Positions 27,849-37,400 of a stretch of DNA of 64,000 nt are shown here, piece by piece; the stretch's first letter is position 1; each line of letters starts with the position of its first letter. Source of the DNA: Kocuria tytonis (GTDB lineage Bacteria > Actinomycetota > Actinomycetes > Actinomycetales > Micrococcaceae). The DNA lies in the NCBI RefSeq assembly GCF_003226895.2, contig NZ_PNJG02000002.1, positions 62,001 to 126,000 of the forward strand. The letters run 5' to 3'. The notes beneath the pieces are model-generated. The model was not told the origin of the DNA, searched no databases, and saw only the letters and a program-made list of their open reading frames with translations. Both the position numbers and the translations under genes were made by a program.

Positions 27849-29128
27849 AATTCATCGATCTGCTGCGCACGTCGATCGGCAACACGTTCCGGTCCAAGGC
27901 GCGCACCATCTTGACCGTGATCGCGATCTTCATCGGATCCTTCACCCTGACCCTGACCTCGGGGATCGGCACGGGCGTCAACGACTACATCGACAAGACC
28001 GTGGCCGCGTTCGGCAACGAGAACTCGCTGTTCGTCCAGAAGGTCTCGGAGCGCTCCACCCCCGGATCCAACGAGGGGGACGGGCCCACCGAGTACAACC
28101 CGGAGGAGTCCAACGTTCGACTGGGCTTCGGCTCGGTGAGTGGCCTCTCCGACCGTGACATCGAGAAGATCGAGAAGATCGACGGCGTGGGTTCCGTGGA
28201 CCCCATGTACATGGTCACCCCCAAGTACCTCGAGTCCGCGAACGGCAAGAAGTTCAAACTGAGCCTGGGCTCGCCCCCGGAGGCGGACGGGCTGCAGCTG
28301 GAATCCGGCAAGGCCCCCGAGCGCGCCAAGGACGAGATCTTGCTGCCTGCTTCCTGGGTGGAGCCGCTGGGCCTCGGCTCGAGCCAGGACGCCGTGGGCA
28401 AGACCGTCAAGATCGCCATCGGCAACGCCGTGGACCAGGACAAGACGTTCACCGCGACGGTCTCGGGTGTGTCCCAGGCATCCCTCGCGGGTTCCTCGGA
28501 CAACCCCATCCCCTCCGTGGGGCTCAATAAGGAGCTCTACGACTACCAGTCCTCCGGCAGCCCGCGGAAGGTGCCGAACTCCTACTTCACCGCCACGGCC
28601 ACCGTGGACGACATGTCCAAGGTGGGGACCATCAAGTCCCAGCTCGCGGACGAGAACATGCTGGGCAACACGGTGGAGGACCAGCTGGGCATGTTCCGTG
28701 CGGTCATCAACGGCATCGTGTGGATCCTGAACTCCTTCGCGATCATCGCGCTGCTGGCTGCGGGCTTCGGGATCGTGAACACCCTGCTGATGTCCGTGCA
28801 GGAGCGCACGCGGGAGATCGGCCTGATGAAGGCTCTGGGCATGAGCGGCGGCAAGGTCTTCGGCCTGTTCTCGCTCGAGGCGATCTTCATCGGCTTCCTG
28901 GGCTCCGCGATCGGTGCGGCCCTGGGCATCGCCGTCGGCAGCATCGCCAGCGGGGCGCTCTCCAACGGTCTGCTGTCCACGCTGCCCGGGCTCAGCCTGT
29001 TCCTCTTCGACCCCTTCAAGATCGCGCTCATCATCCTCTCGGTGATGTTCATCGCGTTCCTGGCCGGCACCATCCCCGCGGTGCGGGCCGCCCGCCAGGA
29101 CCCCATCACCGCCCTGCGCTACGAGTAG
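27845..29128 (+). CDS. ABC transporter permease, MacB/FtsX type
   Basis: 427 residues with the MacB permease layout. One transmembrane helix lies near residues 20-40 (TILTVIAIFIGSFTLTLTSG), then a large extracytoplasmic domain to about 285. An FtsX domain with three helices and the VQERTREIGLMKALGM coupling segment follows. The start GTG overlaps the ATPase stop. Together they probably export or respond to an envelope-active compound such as an antimicrobial peptide. No two-component genes are next to them. Confidence 0.9.
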   Translation: MKFIDLLRTSIGNTFRSKARTILTVIAIFIGSFTLTLTSGIGTGVNDYIDKTVAAFGNENSLFVQKVSERSTPGSNEGDGPTEYNPEESNVRLGFGSVSGLSDRDIEKIEKIDGVGSVDPMYMVTPKYLESANGKKFKLSLGSPPEADGLQLESGKAPERAKDEILLPASWVEPLGLGSSQDAVGKTVKIAIGNAVDQDKTFTATVSGVSQASLAGSSDNPIPSVGLNKELYDYQSSGSPRKVPNSYFTATATVDDMSKVGTIKSQLADENMLGNTVEDQLGMFRAVINGIVWILNSFAIIALLAAGFGIVNTLLMSVQERTREIGLMKALGMSGGKVFGLFSLEAIFIGFLGSAIGAALGIAVGSIASGALSNGLLSTLPGLSLFLFDPFKIALIILSVMFIAFLAGTIPAVRAARQDPITALRYE

Positions 29129-29178
29129 GCCCCCCACCTGCTCCACCACTGGCACCACCGACGGGAAGGAAAATCACC

Positions 29179-29886
29179 ATGAGCACCACCCCCAACGAAC
29201 CCCACGATCCGCGCTCCGCGGCCCCCGGGCAGCCGGGTGCGGGCCAGCCGCTCGGCCAGGGCGCCGTCAACGGCGCCCCCCGGGGCACACCGTACGGTCA
29301 GGGCCCGGCCGTCGGCGCTCCCACCGGTCAGCAGTACGGCCAGGCCGGGGGCAAGTACGGCACGGCCGAGTACAACCCCGGCCAGTACACCGGCACGATG
29401 GAGCGGCCCTCCACCATTGACCGGTTGCTCAAGCTGACGCTGGTGTCGCTGGGGATCTCCGTGCTGAGCAGCATCCTCAGCATCATCGGAGTCCTCACCG
29501 CGGACACGGACGCCCTACTGCGCGAGCAGGGGGGCGCCGCCGCATCGCAGGCCGGCGCCGCAGACGTGGCCCAGATGGTGGGCACCATGGGCACGGTGGT
29601 CGGCGTCATCGGTCTCATCATCTCCATCGGCCTGTACCTGCTGGTCTACTTCAACCTGAAGAAGGGCCGGAACTGGGCCCGCATCCTGGGTACCGTGTTC
29701 GCCGCCATTGCCATCCTGTCCGGCATCTTCGGCCTGTTCAGTGGCACCAGCGGCATGAGCACCGGCATCTACATCGCAGGCATCGTCCTGGGGGTCGTCA
29801 AGATCGTCGTGGACATCCTCTGGATCGTCACCGCGTACAAGGCCCCCACCACCGCCTGGTTCAACCAGAACAGCGTGCAGCGCTGA
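29179..29886 (+). CDS. Small membrane protein with Gly/Pro/Gln-rich N-terminus
   Basis: 235 residues. The first 75 are rich in Gly, Pro, Gln and Tyr (cytoplasmic, probably disordered). Four hydrophobic helices follow at about 86-106, 132-155, 168-186 and 194-216, in a DUF4190/DUF4064-like arrangement. The ATG has AAGGA 8 bases upstream. It lies 50 bases after the permease on the same strand and may belong to that operon, perhaps as an accessory subunit, but nothing in the sequence proves a role. Confidence 0.7.
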   Translation: MSTTPNEPHDPRSAAPGQPGAGQPLGQGAVNGAPRGTPYGQGPAVGAPTGQQYGQAGGKYGTAEYNPGQYTGTMERPSTIDRLLKLTLVSLGISVLSSILSIIGVLTADTDALLREQGGAAASQAGAADVAQMVGTMGTVVGVIGLIISIGLYLLVYFNLKKGRNWARILGTVFAAIAILSGIFGLFSGTSGMSTGIYIAGIVLGVVKIVVDILWIVTAYKAPTTAWFNQNSVQR

Positions 29887-29891
29887 GTCGC

Positions 29892-30368
29892 ATGGCTCTT
29901 CCGCACACCGCCAGGTCCATCCAGCTCGAGGGCTGGATGGACCTGGCGCTTTCCGAGGCCGCGCTCACGGCCGCGTCCGGGGACGTGCCCATCGGCGCCG
30001 TCGTGCTGGACGCGGACGGGCGGGTGATCGGCACCGGGCGCAACCGCCGCGAGGAGTGCGGGGACCCCACCGCGCACGCGGAGGTGCTCGCCCTGCGCGA
30101 GGCGGCCGCGCACCGCGGTGAGTGGCGGCTGGAGGGGTGCACCCTCGTCGTCACCCTGGAGCCGTGCGCCATGTGCGCCGGGGCGGTCGTGCTCGCCCGC
30201 GTGCCCACCGTGGTGTTCGGCGCGTGGGACCCCAAGGCCGGGGCGTGCGGCTCGGTGTTCGACATCGTGCGGGACCCCCGCCTCAACCACTGGGTGGAGG
30301 TCACCGGCGGCGTGCGCGAGGACGAGTGCGCCGCCCTGCTGCGCGAGTTCTTCCGCACCCACCGCTGA
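29892..30368 (+). CDS. tadA: tRNA-specific adenosine deaminase
   Basis: 158-residue zinc deaminase that converts adenosine-34 of tRNA-Arg(ACG) to inosine so it can read CGU, CGC and CGA. The HAE zinc/proton-shuttle motif lies at residues 62-64 and PCAMC follows at about 91. The N-terminal helix and C-terminal FFRTHR fit TadA. The start lies 5 bases after the preceding stop. Its expected substrate tRNA is encoded at 23023 in this same window. Confidence 0.93.
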   Translation: MALPHTARSIQLEGWMDLALSEAALTAASGDVPIGAVVLDADGRVIGTGRNRREECGDPTAHAEVLALREAAAHRGEWRLEGCTLVVTLEPCAMCAGAVVLARVPTVVFGAWDPKAGACGSVFDIVRDPRLNHWVEVTGGVREDECAALLREFFRTHR

Positions 30369-30418
30369 GCGCCGCATTCCCCGACGCCGCCGCGCAGCCT
30401 GCCAGCCCAGGGCTCCGG

Positions 30419-30449
30419 TTTGGAGGGGTTGCGTCCCGGCCTGTAAAGT
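30419..30449 (+). promoter_or_regulatory. Promoter of tRNA-Ser
   Basis: TTTGGA (30419-30424) and TAAAGT (30444-30449) are separated by 19 bases, a little long but workable. The tRNA begins 11 bases after the -10 box, so transcription would start just before it. Confidence 0.45.
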
Positions 30450-30459
30450 GCTGGGAGCT

Positions 30460-30546
30460 GGTGACGTGTCCGAGCGGCCGAAGGTGCATCACTCGAAATG
30501 ATGTTTGGTGTCAAAGCCAACGTGGGTTCAAATCCCACCGTCACCG
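30460..30546 (+). tRNA. tRNA-Ser (anticodon CGA)
   Basis: An 87-base class II tRNA. The acceptor stem GGTGACG pairs with CGTCACC. The anticodon stem CATCA/TGATG encloses CTCGAAA with anticodon CGA, reading UCG. A long variable arm and GTTCAAATC T loop follow. Bases 30547-30549 encode CCA. A strong terminator follows. Confidence 0.96.
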
Positions 30547-30569
30547 CCACTGTCCCGATCAGGGACTCC

Positions 30570-30604
30570 GAGAACACCCCGAACCTCAGGTTCGGGGTGT
30601 TCTC
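30570..30604 (+). terminator. Rho-independent terminator of tRNA-Ser
   Basis: A 16-bp perfect stem (30570-30585 with 30589-30604) closes a 3-base TCA loop, 24 bases after the tRNA. The following bases are CGTTGC, so the U-tract is weak, but the stem is very strong. Confidence 0.85.
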
Positions 30605-30707
30605 CGTTGCAGGGGAGCACCACGCCGCAGAGCGTCCAGGAAGCCCGAAGGATGAAAAGGGCCCGCAGGGATTGCCAGCCTGCTTATCAATCGGATAGAA
30701 CTTGGGC

Positions 30708-31760
30708 ATGGGCCGCTCCGGGATCGTGAGATTCCTCCACACAGCAGCCGGCATCCTGAGCTACCCCCAGGATCCGCGCTCGTTCGCACAACTCTTCGGC
30801 GCACTCTCGAGCGCCCACTACACGCGCGGGCGGATCACCCGCATCCACCGAGAGACGCCCGACACCGTGACCGCGTTCTTCACCGCCGGCGACGGCTGGA
30901 TCCCGCACCGCGCGGGCCAGTGGGCGCGGATCGGCGTAGAGGTGGACGGGAAGCGGATCTGGCGCCCCTACTCCCTCAGCGCTCCCGAGCAGGGCGACCC
31001 CTCGATCACCGTCAGGGCCCAGGGGACCGTGTCCGAGCACTTCGTGCACCGGGCCGCCCCCGGGGACGTGCTGTACCTGGAGCGCCCGGAGGGGCAGTTC
31101 ATCCTCCCGGAGATGCCCACGGCGCTGCTCTTCATGGTGGCCGGTTCCGGCATCACACCGGTGATGTCCATGCTGCGCACCCTGATGCCGCGCAGACCCG
31201 ACCACGACGTCGTCCTGGTCTACGTGTCCCGGAACCGGCAGTCGTGCATCTTCCACGACGAGATCCTGGAACTCGCCGACCAGTTCCCCGGGCTGCGTCC
31301 GGTCTTCTGGTTCACGGAGGAGCGGGGCCGACTGGACGCCTCCGACGCGGCGACGGTGAGCGCGCTGTGTCCCGACCACCCGCAGCGCAGCACGTACGCG
31401 TGCGGCCCGGACTCCTTCGTCACGGCCGTGGAGAACCTGGGGGACGGTTCCGGCACCGCCCCGGTGGTGGAAAGATTCAACGTGACCCGCGCTCCCACCG
31501 ACGGGCAGCGCGGCGAGATTCGTCTCGAGCGCAGCGACCTCACGGTGGAGGTGGGTGAGAGCGAGACCATCCTGGAAGCCGCCGAGCACGCCGAGCACCC
31601 GTTGCCCCACGGCTGCCGGATGGGCATCTGCCACAGCTGCCTGATCCCCCTGACGGACGGGGCCGTGACGAACATCCGCACCGGGGAACTGCACCGGGAG
31701 CCCGGGCCCGTCCAGACCTGTGTGACCCGCCCCGCCCCCTACGCCGTCTTCGACGCCTGA
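30708..31760 (+). CDS. Ferredoxin reductase with C-terminal [2Fe-2S] domain, desaturase partner
   Basis: 350 residues, built as FAD domain (RPYSLSAP near residue 85), NAD(P)H domain (GSGITPVMSML) and a plant-type [2Fe-2S] domain at the end (CRMGICHSC, with the fourth Cys in QTCVTRP). This matches Rv3230c-type oxidoreductases, which pass electrons from NADPH to the acyl desaturase encoded directly downstream. A TTG two codons before the ATG is a possible alternative start. The gene follows the tRNA-Ser terminator, so it must have its own promoter, which I could not define. Confidence 0.9.
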   Translation: MGRSGIVRFLHTAAGILSYPQDPRSFAQLFGALSSAHYTRGRITRIHRETPDTVTAFFTAGDGWIPHRAGQWARIGVEVDGKRIWRPYSLSAPEQGDPSITVRAQGTVSEHFVHRAAPGDVLYLERPEGQFILPEMPTALLFMVAGSGITPVMSMLRTLMPRRPDHDVVLVYVSRNRQSCIFHDEILELADQFPGLRPVFWFTEERGRLDASDAATVSALCPDHPQRSTYACGPDSFVTAVENLGDGSGTAPVVERFNVTRAPTDGQRGEIRLERSDLTVEVGESETILEAAEHAEHPLPHGCRMGICHSCLIPLTDGAVTNIRTGELHREPGPVQTCVTRPAPYAVFDA

Positions 31761-31829
31761 GACCACCCCCGCTTCCCGCCGGCACCGATCCCGCCGGCGG
31801 GCAATCCCATGGAACGAAGGAGCACCTCC

Positions 31830-32948
31830 TTGACACTCACACCAGCCACCGCACCCGTAACCGGGGCCGCCCCGCCGGCACCCAGGCAACCTCGCGATCC
31901 GCTCCAGCTCACCGACCGGGAGCTCGACGAGCTCGCGGCCGAGCTCGACACCGTGCGGGAGGAGATCTTCTCCCAGCGCGGCCAGTCGGACGCCCGGTAC
32001 ATCCGCCGCGTGGTGGCCCTGCAGCGCAGCCTGGAGATGACCGGACGCGCCTGCATGCTCTTCTCCCGCCACAAGCCCCTGTGGTGGACCGGCGTGGGCT
32101 GCCTCAGCGTGGGCAAGATCCTCGAGAACATGGAGATCGGGCACAACGTCCTGCACGGGCAGTGGGACTGGATGAACGACAAGGAGATCCATTCCACCAC
32201 GTGGGAGTGGGACTTCGTGGCACCGTCCGCGGGGTGGCAGCGCACCCACAACGAGACGCACCACACCTGGACCAACGTGCTCGGCAAGGACCGGGACGTG
32301 GGGTACAACGTGCTGCGCATGGATCCCGAGCAGCCGTGGAAGCCCGTGAACCTGCTCAACCCGGTGATCAACCTCTTCCTGGCCCCGGCGTTCGAGTGGG
32401 GCATCGCCGTCTACGACGTGGAGCTGGACCAGTTCTTCGCGGGCAACAAGTCCGGCCGCGCCACGTTCGAGGACTTCAAGCGGGTGATGAAGAAGCTCGG
32501 GCGGCAGTCCGCGAAGGACTTCGTGGTCTCGCCCCTGCTGGCGTCCCTCACCGGGTCGGGGAAGGCCTCGATCAAGGGCTTCCTGGCGGCGAACGTGATC
32601 CGCAACGTCTGGGCGCACGCGGTGATCTTCTGCGGTCACTTCCCGGACGGCGCGGAGACCTTCACGGAGGACGAGGTGGAGAACGAGTCGCGGGGGCACT
32701 GGTACCGGCGCCAGGCCATGGGATCCGCGAACATCGACGGTTCCCGCCTGATGCACTTCATGAGCGGCAACCTGTCCTTCCAGATCGAGCACCACCTGTT
32801 CCCGGACATGCCCTCCAACCGGCTGGCCGGGATCGCACCGCGCGTGAAGGAGATCTGCCAGAAGTACGGCATCCGCTACACCTCCGGGCCCCTGCCCCGG
32901 CAGGTGTTCCAGGCGTGGCGCAAGGTGTTCCGGCTGGCCCTGCCCTGA
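31830..32948 (+). CDS. Membrane fatty acid desaturase (acyl-CoA delta-9 type)
   Basis: 372 residues with the three histidine boxes of integral-membrane desaturases: GHNVLHGQ, RTHNETHH and QIEHHLFP. It would insert a double bond into long-chain acyl-CoA, taking electrons from the adjacent reductase (compare DesA3/Rv3229c). The start is set at TTG 31830 because AAGGAG lies 7 bases before it; an in-frame ATG at 31809 has no ribosome site and would add seven residues. The gap to the reductase gene is 69 bases, so the two are probably one transcript. Confidence 0.92.
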   Translation: MTLTPATAPVTGAAPPAPRQPRDPLQLTDRELDELAAELDTVREEIFSQRGQSDARYIRRVVALQRSLEMTGRACMLFSRHKPLWWTGVGCLSVGKILENMEIGHNVLHGQWDWMNDKEIHSTTWEWDFVAPSAGWQRTHNETHHTWTNVLGKDRDVGYNVLRMDPEQPWKPVNLLNPVINLFLAPAFEWGIAVYDVELDQFFAGNKSGRATFEDFKRVMKKLGRQSAKDFVVSPLLASLTGSGKASIKGFLAANVIRNVWAHAVIFCGHFPDGAETFTEDEVENESRGHWYRRQAMGSANIDGSRLMHFMSGNLSFQIEHHLFPDMPSNRLAGIAPRVKEICQKYGIRYTSGPLPRQVFQAWRKVFRLALP

Positions 32949-33090
32949 GACCGGGCGGCATCCAGGGCGGGATTCGCCGGGGTCCGGGAGACCGGGACCG
33001 TGGGACCCCGCCCCGGGCGTGGCCGTGGCCGCCGCCCCGGTAGGTGTTCCCGCACCCCTCCCCTAGGGTGTAATCCGGCACACATTCACA

Positions 33091-33134
33091 CCGTGGGCGG
33101 CGGCGCACCGGACGCGCCGCCGCCCACGGTCCGG
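33091..33134 (+). promoter_or_regulatory. 16-bp hairpin with possible pseudoknot before thioesterase gene
   Basis: Arms 33091-33106 and 33114-33129 pair perfectly around a 7-base loop ACCGGAC. The loop bases CCGGAC are complementary to GTCCGG at 33129-33134, so an H-type pseudoknot could form. It ends only a few bases before the GGAGGA ribosome site. A -10 candidate TAGGGT lies at 33064-33069, so the hairpin would sit at the very start of the mRNA. It could instead end the desaturase transcript, though no U-tract follows. Confidence 0.5.
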
Positions 33135-33151
33135 ACACGGAGGACCGCAGC

Positions 33152-33973
33152 ATGAGCACCGAACAGCCCGTAGGCCACCTGGGGATCAACGGCGAGGACG
33201 TGCCGGACGCCCACTACGTGCGCACGGGTGAGCACAGCTTCCGCACCACCGTGTACACGCAGGGAGCCTGGAGCCCCCTGGAGCAGCACATGGCGGCGTC
33301 GTCCGGCCTGCTGGTGCACGAGATCGAGCGCAACCACCCGCGGGAGGACGTGATCCCCGTGCGGTTCTCGTTCGACATCCTGGGGTTCATCGCGGGCGGG
33401 GAGATCGAGGTGCACACGCGCGTGCTGCGTCCGGGCAGGACCATCGAGCTGCTGGAGGCCACCATGAGCAGCGGCGGCCGGGACTGCATCCGGCTGAGCC
33501 TGTGGCGGTTGAAGACCTCGGACACCCAGGACGTCGCCGGTGGCGAGATCGAGCCCCTCAAGCCACTGGACCAGTGCGAGGAACTCAACATGTACGAGCA
33601 GTGGGGTGGCGGCTACATCGGCTCCCTGCAGGCACGCGTGGCGCGGATGCCGAGACCGGGCAGCGGTGCCGGCTGGCTGCGCATCAGCAATGCCGTGGTG
33701 GCGGGTGAGGAGTCCTCCCCCACCGCCCGGTTCGTCAGCGCGGTGGACGCCGCGAACGGCCTGGCGCCGCGCGTGGAGATCGGGCCGTGGGCGTTCCCCA
33801 ACGTGGACCTGAGCATCCACATGTTCCGCGCGCCGGTCTCCGAGTGGGTGGGCCTGGACACCAGCGTGGAGTTCGGCGGGGACGGCGTGGGGCTCACCCA
33901 CTCGCAGCTGTACGACGAGCAGGGGCCCGTCGGACGGGTGGCGCAGGCGCTAACCCTGCGGCGCGCGGACTGA
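33152..33973 (+). CDS. Acyl-CoA thioesterase-like double-hotdog protein
   Basis: 273 residues that match the actinobacterial thioesterase-like superfamily (TesB-type double hotdog). A first hotdog half has QGAWSPLEQHMAASSGLLVHEIER, a central sheet has VRFSFDILGFIAGGEIEV, and a second half ends with DTSVEFGGDGVGLTHSQLYDE. Such proteins hydrolyse acyl-CoA. GGAGGA lies 7 bases before the ATG. It follows the desaturase operon by 203 bases, and a lipid role fits, but the substrate chain length is unknown. The hairpin just upstream of the ribosome site may control it. Confidence 0.82.
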   Translation: MSTEQPVGHLGINGEDVPDAHYVRTGEHSFRTTVYTQGAWSPLEQHMAASSGLLVHEIERNHPREDVIPVRFSFDILGFIAGGEIEVHTRVLRPGRTIELLEATMSSGGRDCIRLSLWRLKTSDTQDVAGGEIEPLKPLDQCEELNMYEQWGGGYIGSLQARVARMPRPGSGAGWLRISNAVVAGEESSPTARFVSAVDAANGLAPRVEIGPWAFPNVDLSIHMFRAPVSEWVGLDTSVEFGGDGVGLTHSQLYDEQGPVGRVAQALTLRRAD

Positions 33974-34113
33974 CCCGTCCGGGGCGCATGGGCGCTGCGC
34001 TCAGCATTGGTCGGTGCGCGGCGTCGACCCCCCGGGAATTGACGGCCGCACCTAGGATGGGTGCTGGTTCCCTAACTATCCGGACGGGGCAGAACCCCAG
34101 GAGGTCCCAGCAC

Positions 34114-34440
34114 GTGAGCAGCATCCAGATCAATGTGACCGACCGCGACGGTGCGCGCACCGAGGGTGTGGAGTGGAAGGACTTCGAGTCCCTCATGGAG
34201 TGCCTCACCCGCAATAAGTTCCCCATCCTGGCCACGTGCGGCGGCAACGCCTCCTGCTCCACGTGCCACTCGTACCTGGACCAGGACACGTTCGTGAAGA
34301 CGGGCGGCACCAACGAGGAGGAGGAGGACCTCCTGGAGATGCTGGACGACACCCGCCACGACAACTCCCGCCTCACGTGCCAGGTGGAGTGGTCCGAGGA
34401 CCTGGACGGCGCGGAGATCGAGATCGCCCCGGAGTGGTGA
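34114..34440 (+). CDS. [2Fe-2S] ferredoxin
   Basis: 108-residue adrenodoxin-like ferredoxin. Cluster cysteines follow the pattern C-x5-C-x2-C in ATCGGNASCSTCHSYL, with the fourth in SRLTCQVEW. An acidic stretch (EEEEDLLEMLDD) would bind redox partners such as a reductase or P450. Start is GTG with a strong AGGAGGT 8 bases upstream; a longer upstream frame is not needed. It lies 50 bases before the flavin/iron-sulfur dehydrogenase gene and may share its transcript. The electron partner is not identified. Confidence 0.88.
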   Translation: MSSIQINVTDRDGARTEGVEWKDFESLMECLTRNKFPILATCGGNASCSTCHSYLDQDTFVKTGGTNEEEEDLLEMLDDTRHDNSRLTCQVEWSEDLDGAEIEIAPEW

Positions 34441-34490
34441 TCACACCACGGTGAGGAGCGCGCGGCGACGCGCGGACGGAAGGTACAGCC

Positions 34491-37400
34491 ATGACGGTCC
34501 TGCGGGACGATCTGACCACGCGCGCCGCGTACGTCTCGGACGCCTCGATCTACCGCAGGCTCCCGGCCGCGGTGGCCGAGCCGCGTTCGGTGGACGAGAT
34601 CCGCGAGCTGCTGGCCACCGCGCGGGAGAACGGCTGGCCCGTGGTCTCCCGCGGTGGCGGCACCTCCGTGGCGGGCAACGCGATCGGCGAGGGCCTGGTG
34701 ATCGACACCTCCCGGTACTTCAACCGGGTCCTGGAGATCGACCCGCAGGCCCGCACCGCCACGATCGAACCCGGGGTGATCTGCGACCAGCTGCGGGACG
34801 CGGCCGCGCAGTTCGGACTGACCTACGGTCCCGATCCGTCCACCCACGCGCGCTGCACCGTGGGCGGGATGGTGGCCAACAACGCGTGCGGCTCCCACTC
34901 GGTGGCATGGGGCACGAGCGCCGCGAACCTGGTGTCGGTCACGGTCATGCTGGCCGACGGGCGCTTGGTCACCCTGGACGCGGGCGGCACCTCGGAGCCC
35001 GCGCTGACCTCGCAGCTCGAGCGGCTGCGCAACGAGCACCTGGCAATGCTGCGCACCGAGCTGGGTCAGTTCCCGCGGCAGGTCTCCGGCTACGGGCTGC
35101 ACCACCTGCTGAAGGAGAACGGCTTCGACACCGCCAAGGCGTTCGCCGGAACCGAGGGCACGTGCGGGATCATCACGTCTTTGACCGTCTCACTGGTGCC
35201 CAGGCCGGCGCACACCGCGCTGGCGGTCATGGGCTTCGAGGACGCCATCCAGGCGGCCACCGCGGCACCCAAGTTCCGCGTGCCCGGTGTGACGACCATC
35301 GAGGGCATGGGTTCGGACCTGCTCGACGCCCTGCGCACCCGCCCGGGGCAGGAGACCGCGGGCTCGGAGCTGCCCCGCGGGGGTGGCTGGCTCTACTGCG
35401 AGGTCGCCGGTGAGACCCCCGAGGCCGCCTTCGCCGCGGCCGAGCGGCTGCCCTCCCTGGTGTCGGAGACCGTGGTGGACTCCGTGGTCGTGGGGGATCC
35501 GGCCCGGGCGCGGGCCCTGTGGCACATCCGCGAGGCCGGCGCCGGCATCGTCACCCGGCTGCCCGACGGCGGGGAGGCGTGGCCCGGGTGGGAGGACTCC
35601 GCCGTGCCGCCCGAACGGCTCGGCGAGTACCTCCGCGACCTCTACGCCCTGCTGGACGAGATGGGCCTGCGCGGCATCCCGTTCGGGCACTTCGGGGAGG
35701 GGTGCGTGCACATCCGCATCTCCTTCGACTTCAACACCGAGCACGGGGTGGCGCAGTACCGCCGGTTCATCGAGCGCGCGGCGGAGCTCGTGCACCGCTA
35801 CGGCGGCTCGGTCTCCGGCGAGCACGGGGACGGGCGCGCCCGCTCCGAGCTGCTCGGCACCCTCTACACCCCCGAGGCGCTGGCCGCGTTCGCACGGTTC
35901 AAGCGCATCTTCGACCCCGAGGGCGTGTTCAACCCCGGTGTGCTCGTGGATCCCGAGCCGCTGGACCAGGGCATCCGCCCCGGCCCGGGAGCGCGCACGT
36001 TCGAGCTGACCCCGGTGCACGCGTTCTCCCACGACAACGGTTCCTTCGGCCAGGCCGTCAACCGCTGCGTGGGCGTGGGTGCGTGCCGCTCCGACTCCGG
36101 GGCCATGTGCCCGTCCTTCCACGCCACCGGGGACGAGGTGCACTCCACCCGCGGGCGCATGCGCTCGCTGGCGGAGATGCTGCGCGGCGAGCACCTCACG
36201 GACGGCTGGAAGTCCAAGGAGACCTACGAGGCCCTGGACCTGTGCCTGTCCTGCAAGGCGTGCGCCACGGAGTGCCCCGTGAACGTGGACATGGCCACCT
36301 ACAAGGCCGAGTTCCTGCACCACCACTTCCGGCAGGGTCTCACCTCCTTCATCGGCAGGGACCGCCGGCCCATGGCGCACTTCACCATGGGGTGGATGCC
36401 GTGGCTCATGCGGATCGCGGCACGCGTGCCCGGCTCCCTGCGCGCGGTCAACTTCCTGGAGCGCTTCGGTCCCGTGGAGGCGCTGACCAAGAAGCTCGGC
36501 GGGATCGAACCGCGCCGGGACATGATCCGCTTCAACGACACCCCGTTCACCGCATGGTTCCGCGCCCGCTCCCGGCGCGCCGCCTCGGGCGACGCCGAGG
36601 CCCGGGATGCACTCGACGCGGGGCTGGTGCGGGGCACCGGTCCTTCGGGCACCGGGGACGACGCCGCCGGTGCGGCCCCGCGCGGAGGCGGCCGTGCGGC
36701 GTCGTCGGCCGGTGACGTCCGGGCGGAAGGCGCGGCAGGGGCCGACCCCGCCGGGCGGCCCTCCGTGGTGCTGTGGCCGGACACCTTCACCAACTTCTCC
36801 GCGGACGGACCCGGCAAGGCCGCCGTGGAGGTGCTGGAGGCCATGGGCTACCGGGTGCTGATGCCCATGGGGCCCGTGTGCTGCGGGCTCACGTGGCACT
36901 CCACGGGCCAGCTGGACATGACCCGTAAGGTGCTGCGGCAGACCCTGGACATGATGGCCCCGCTGCTCGAGGCGGGGTACCCGGTGATCGGTCTGGAGCC
37001 CTCCTGCACCGTGATGCTGCAGCACGAGATCACCGAGCTGCTGCCCGACGACCCGCGGGCGCACGCCGTGAAGGGACTGACGCGGACGCTGGGCGAGTTC
37101 ACCGCCGCCCACCTGGAGGCGGGCGGGGCGTGGCCGTTCGGCACCCTCGAGACCAGGCAGGGCCCGGGCAGCGCGGTGTGCCAGGTGCACTGCCACGAGA
37201 AGGCGATGGGCAACTACACGCCGGAGCTCACCGTGCTGCAGAAGCTCGGCGTGGACACCTCCGTGGTGGGCGGCGGGTGCTGTGGGCTGGCCGGGAACTG
37301 GGGCTTCGAGCCCGGTCACTACGAGATCTCCCGGACGCTGGGCGAACGCAACCTGTTCCCCGCGATCCGTGCCGCCGAGCCCGGGGCCATCGTGCTCGCG

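Noticed and set aside
34039-34058. TTGACG and TAGGAT before the ferredoxin gene as a -35/-10 pair
   Set aside because: Only 8 bases separate them, too few for a sigma factor. TAGGAT alone could still be a -10 box.
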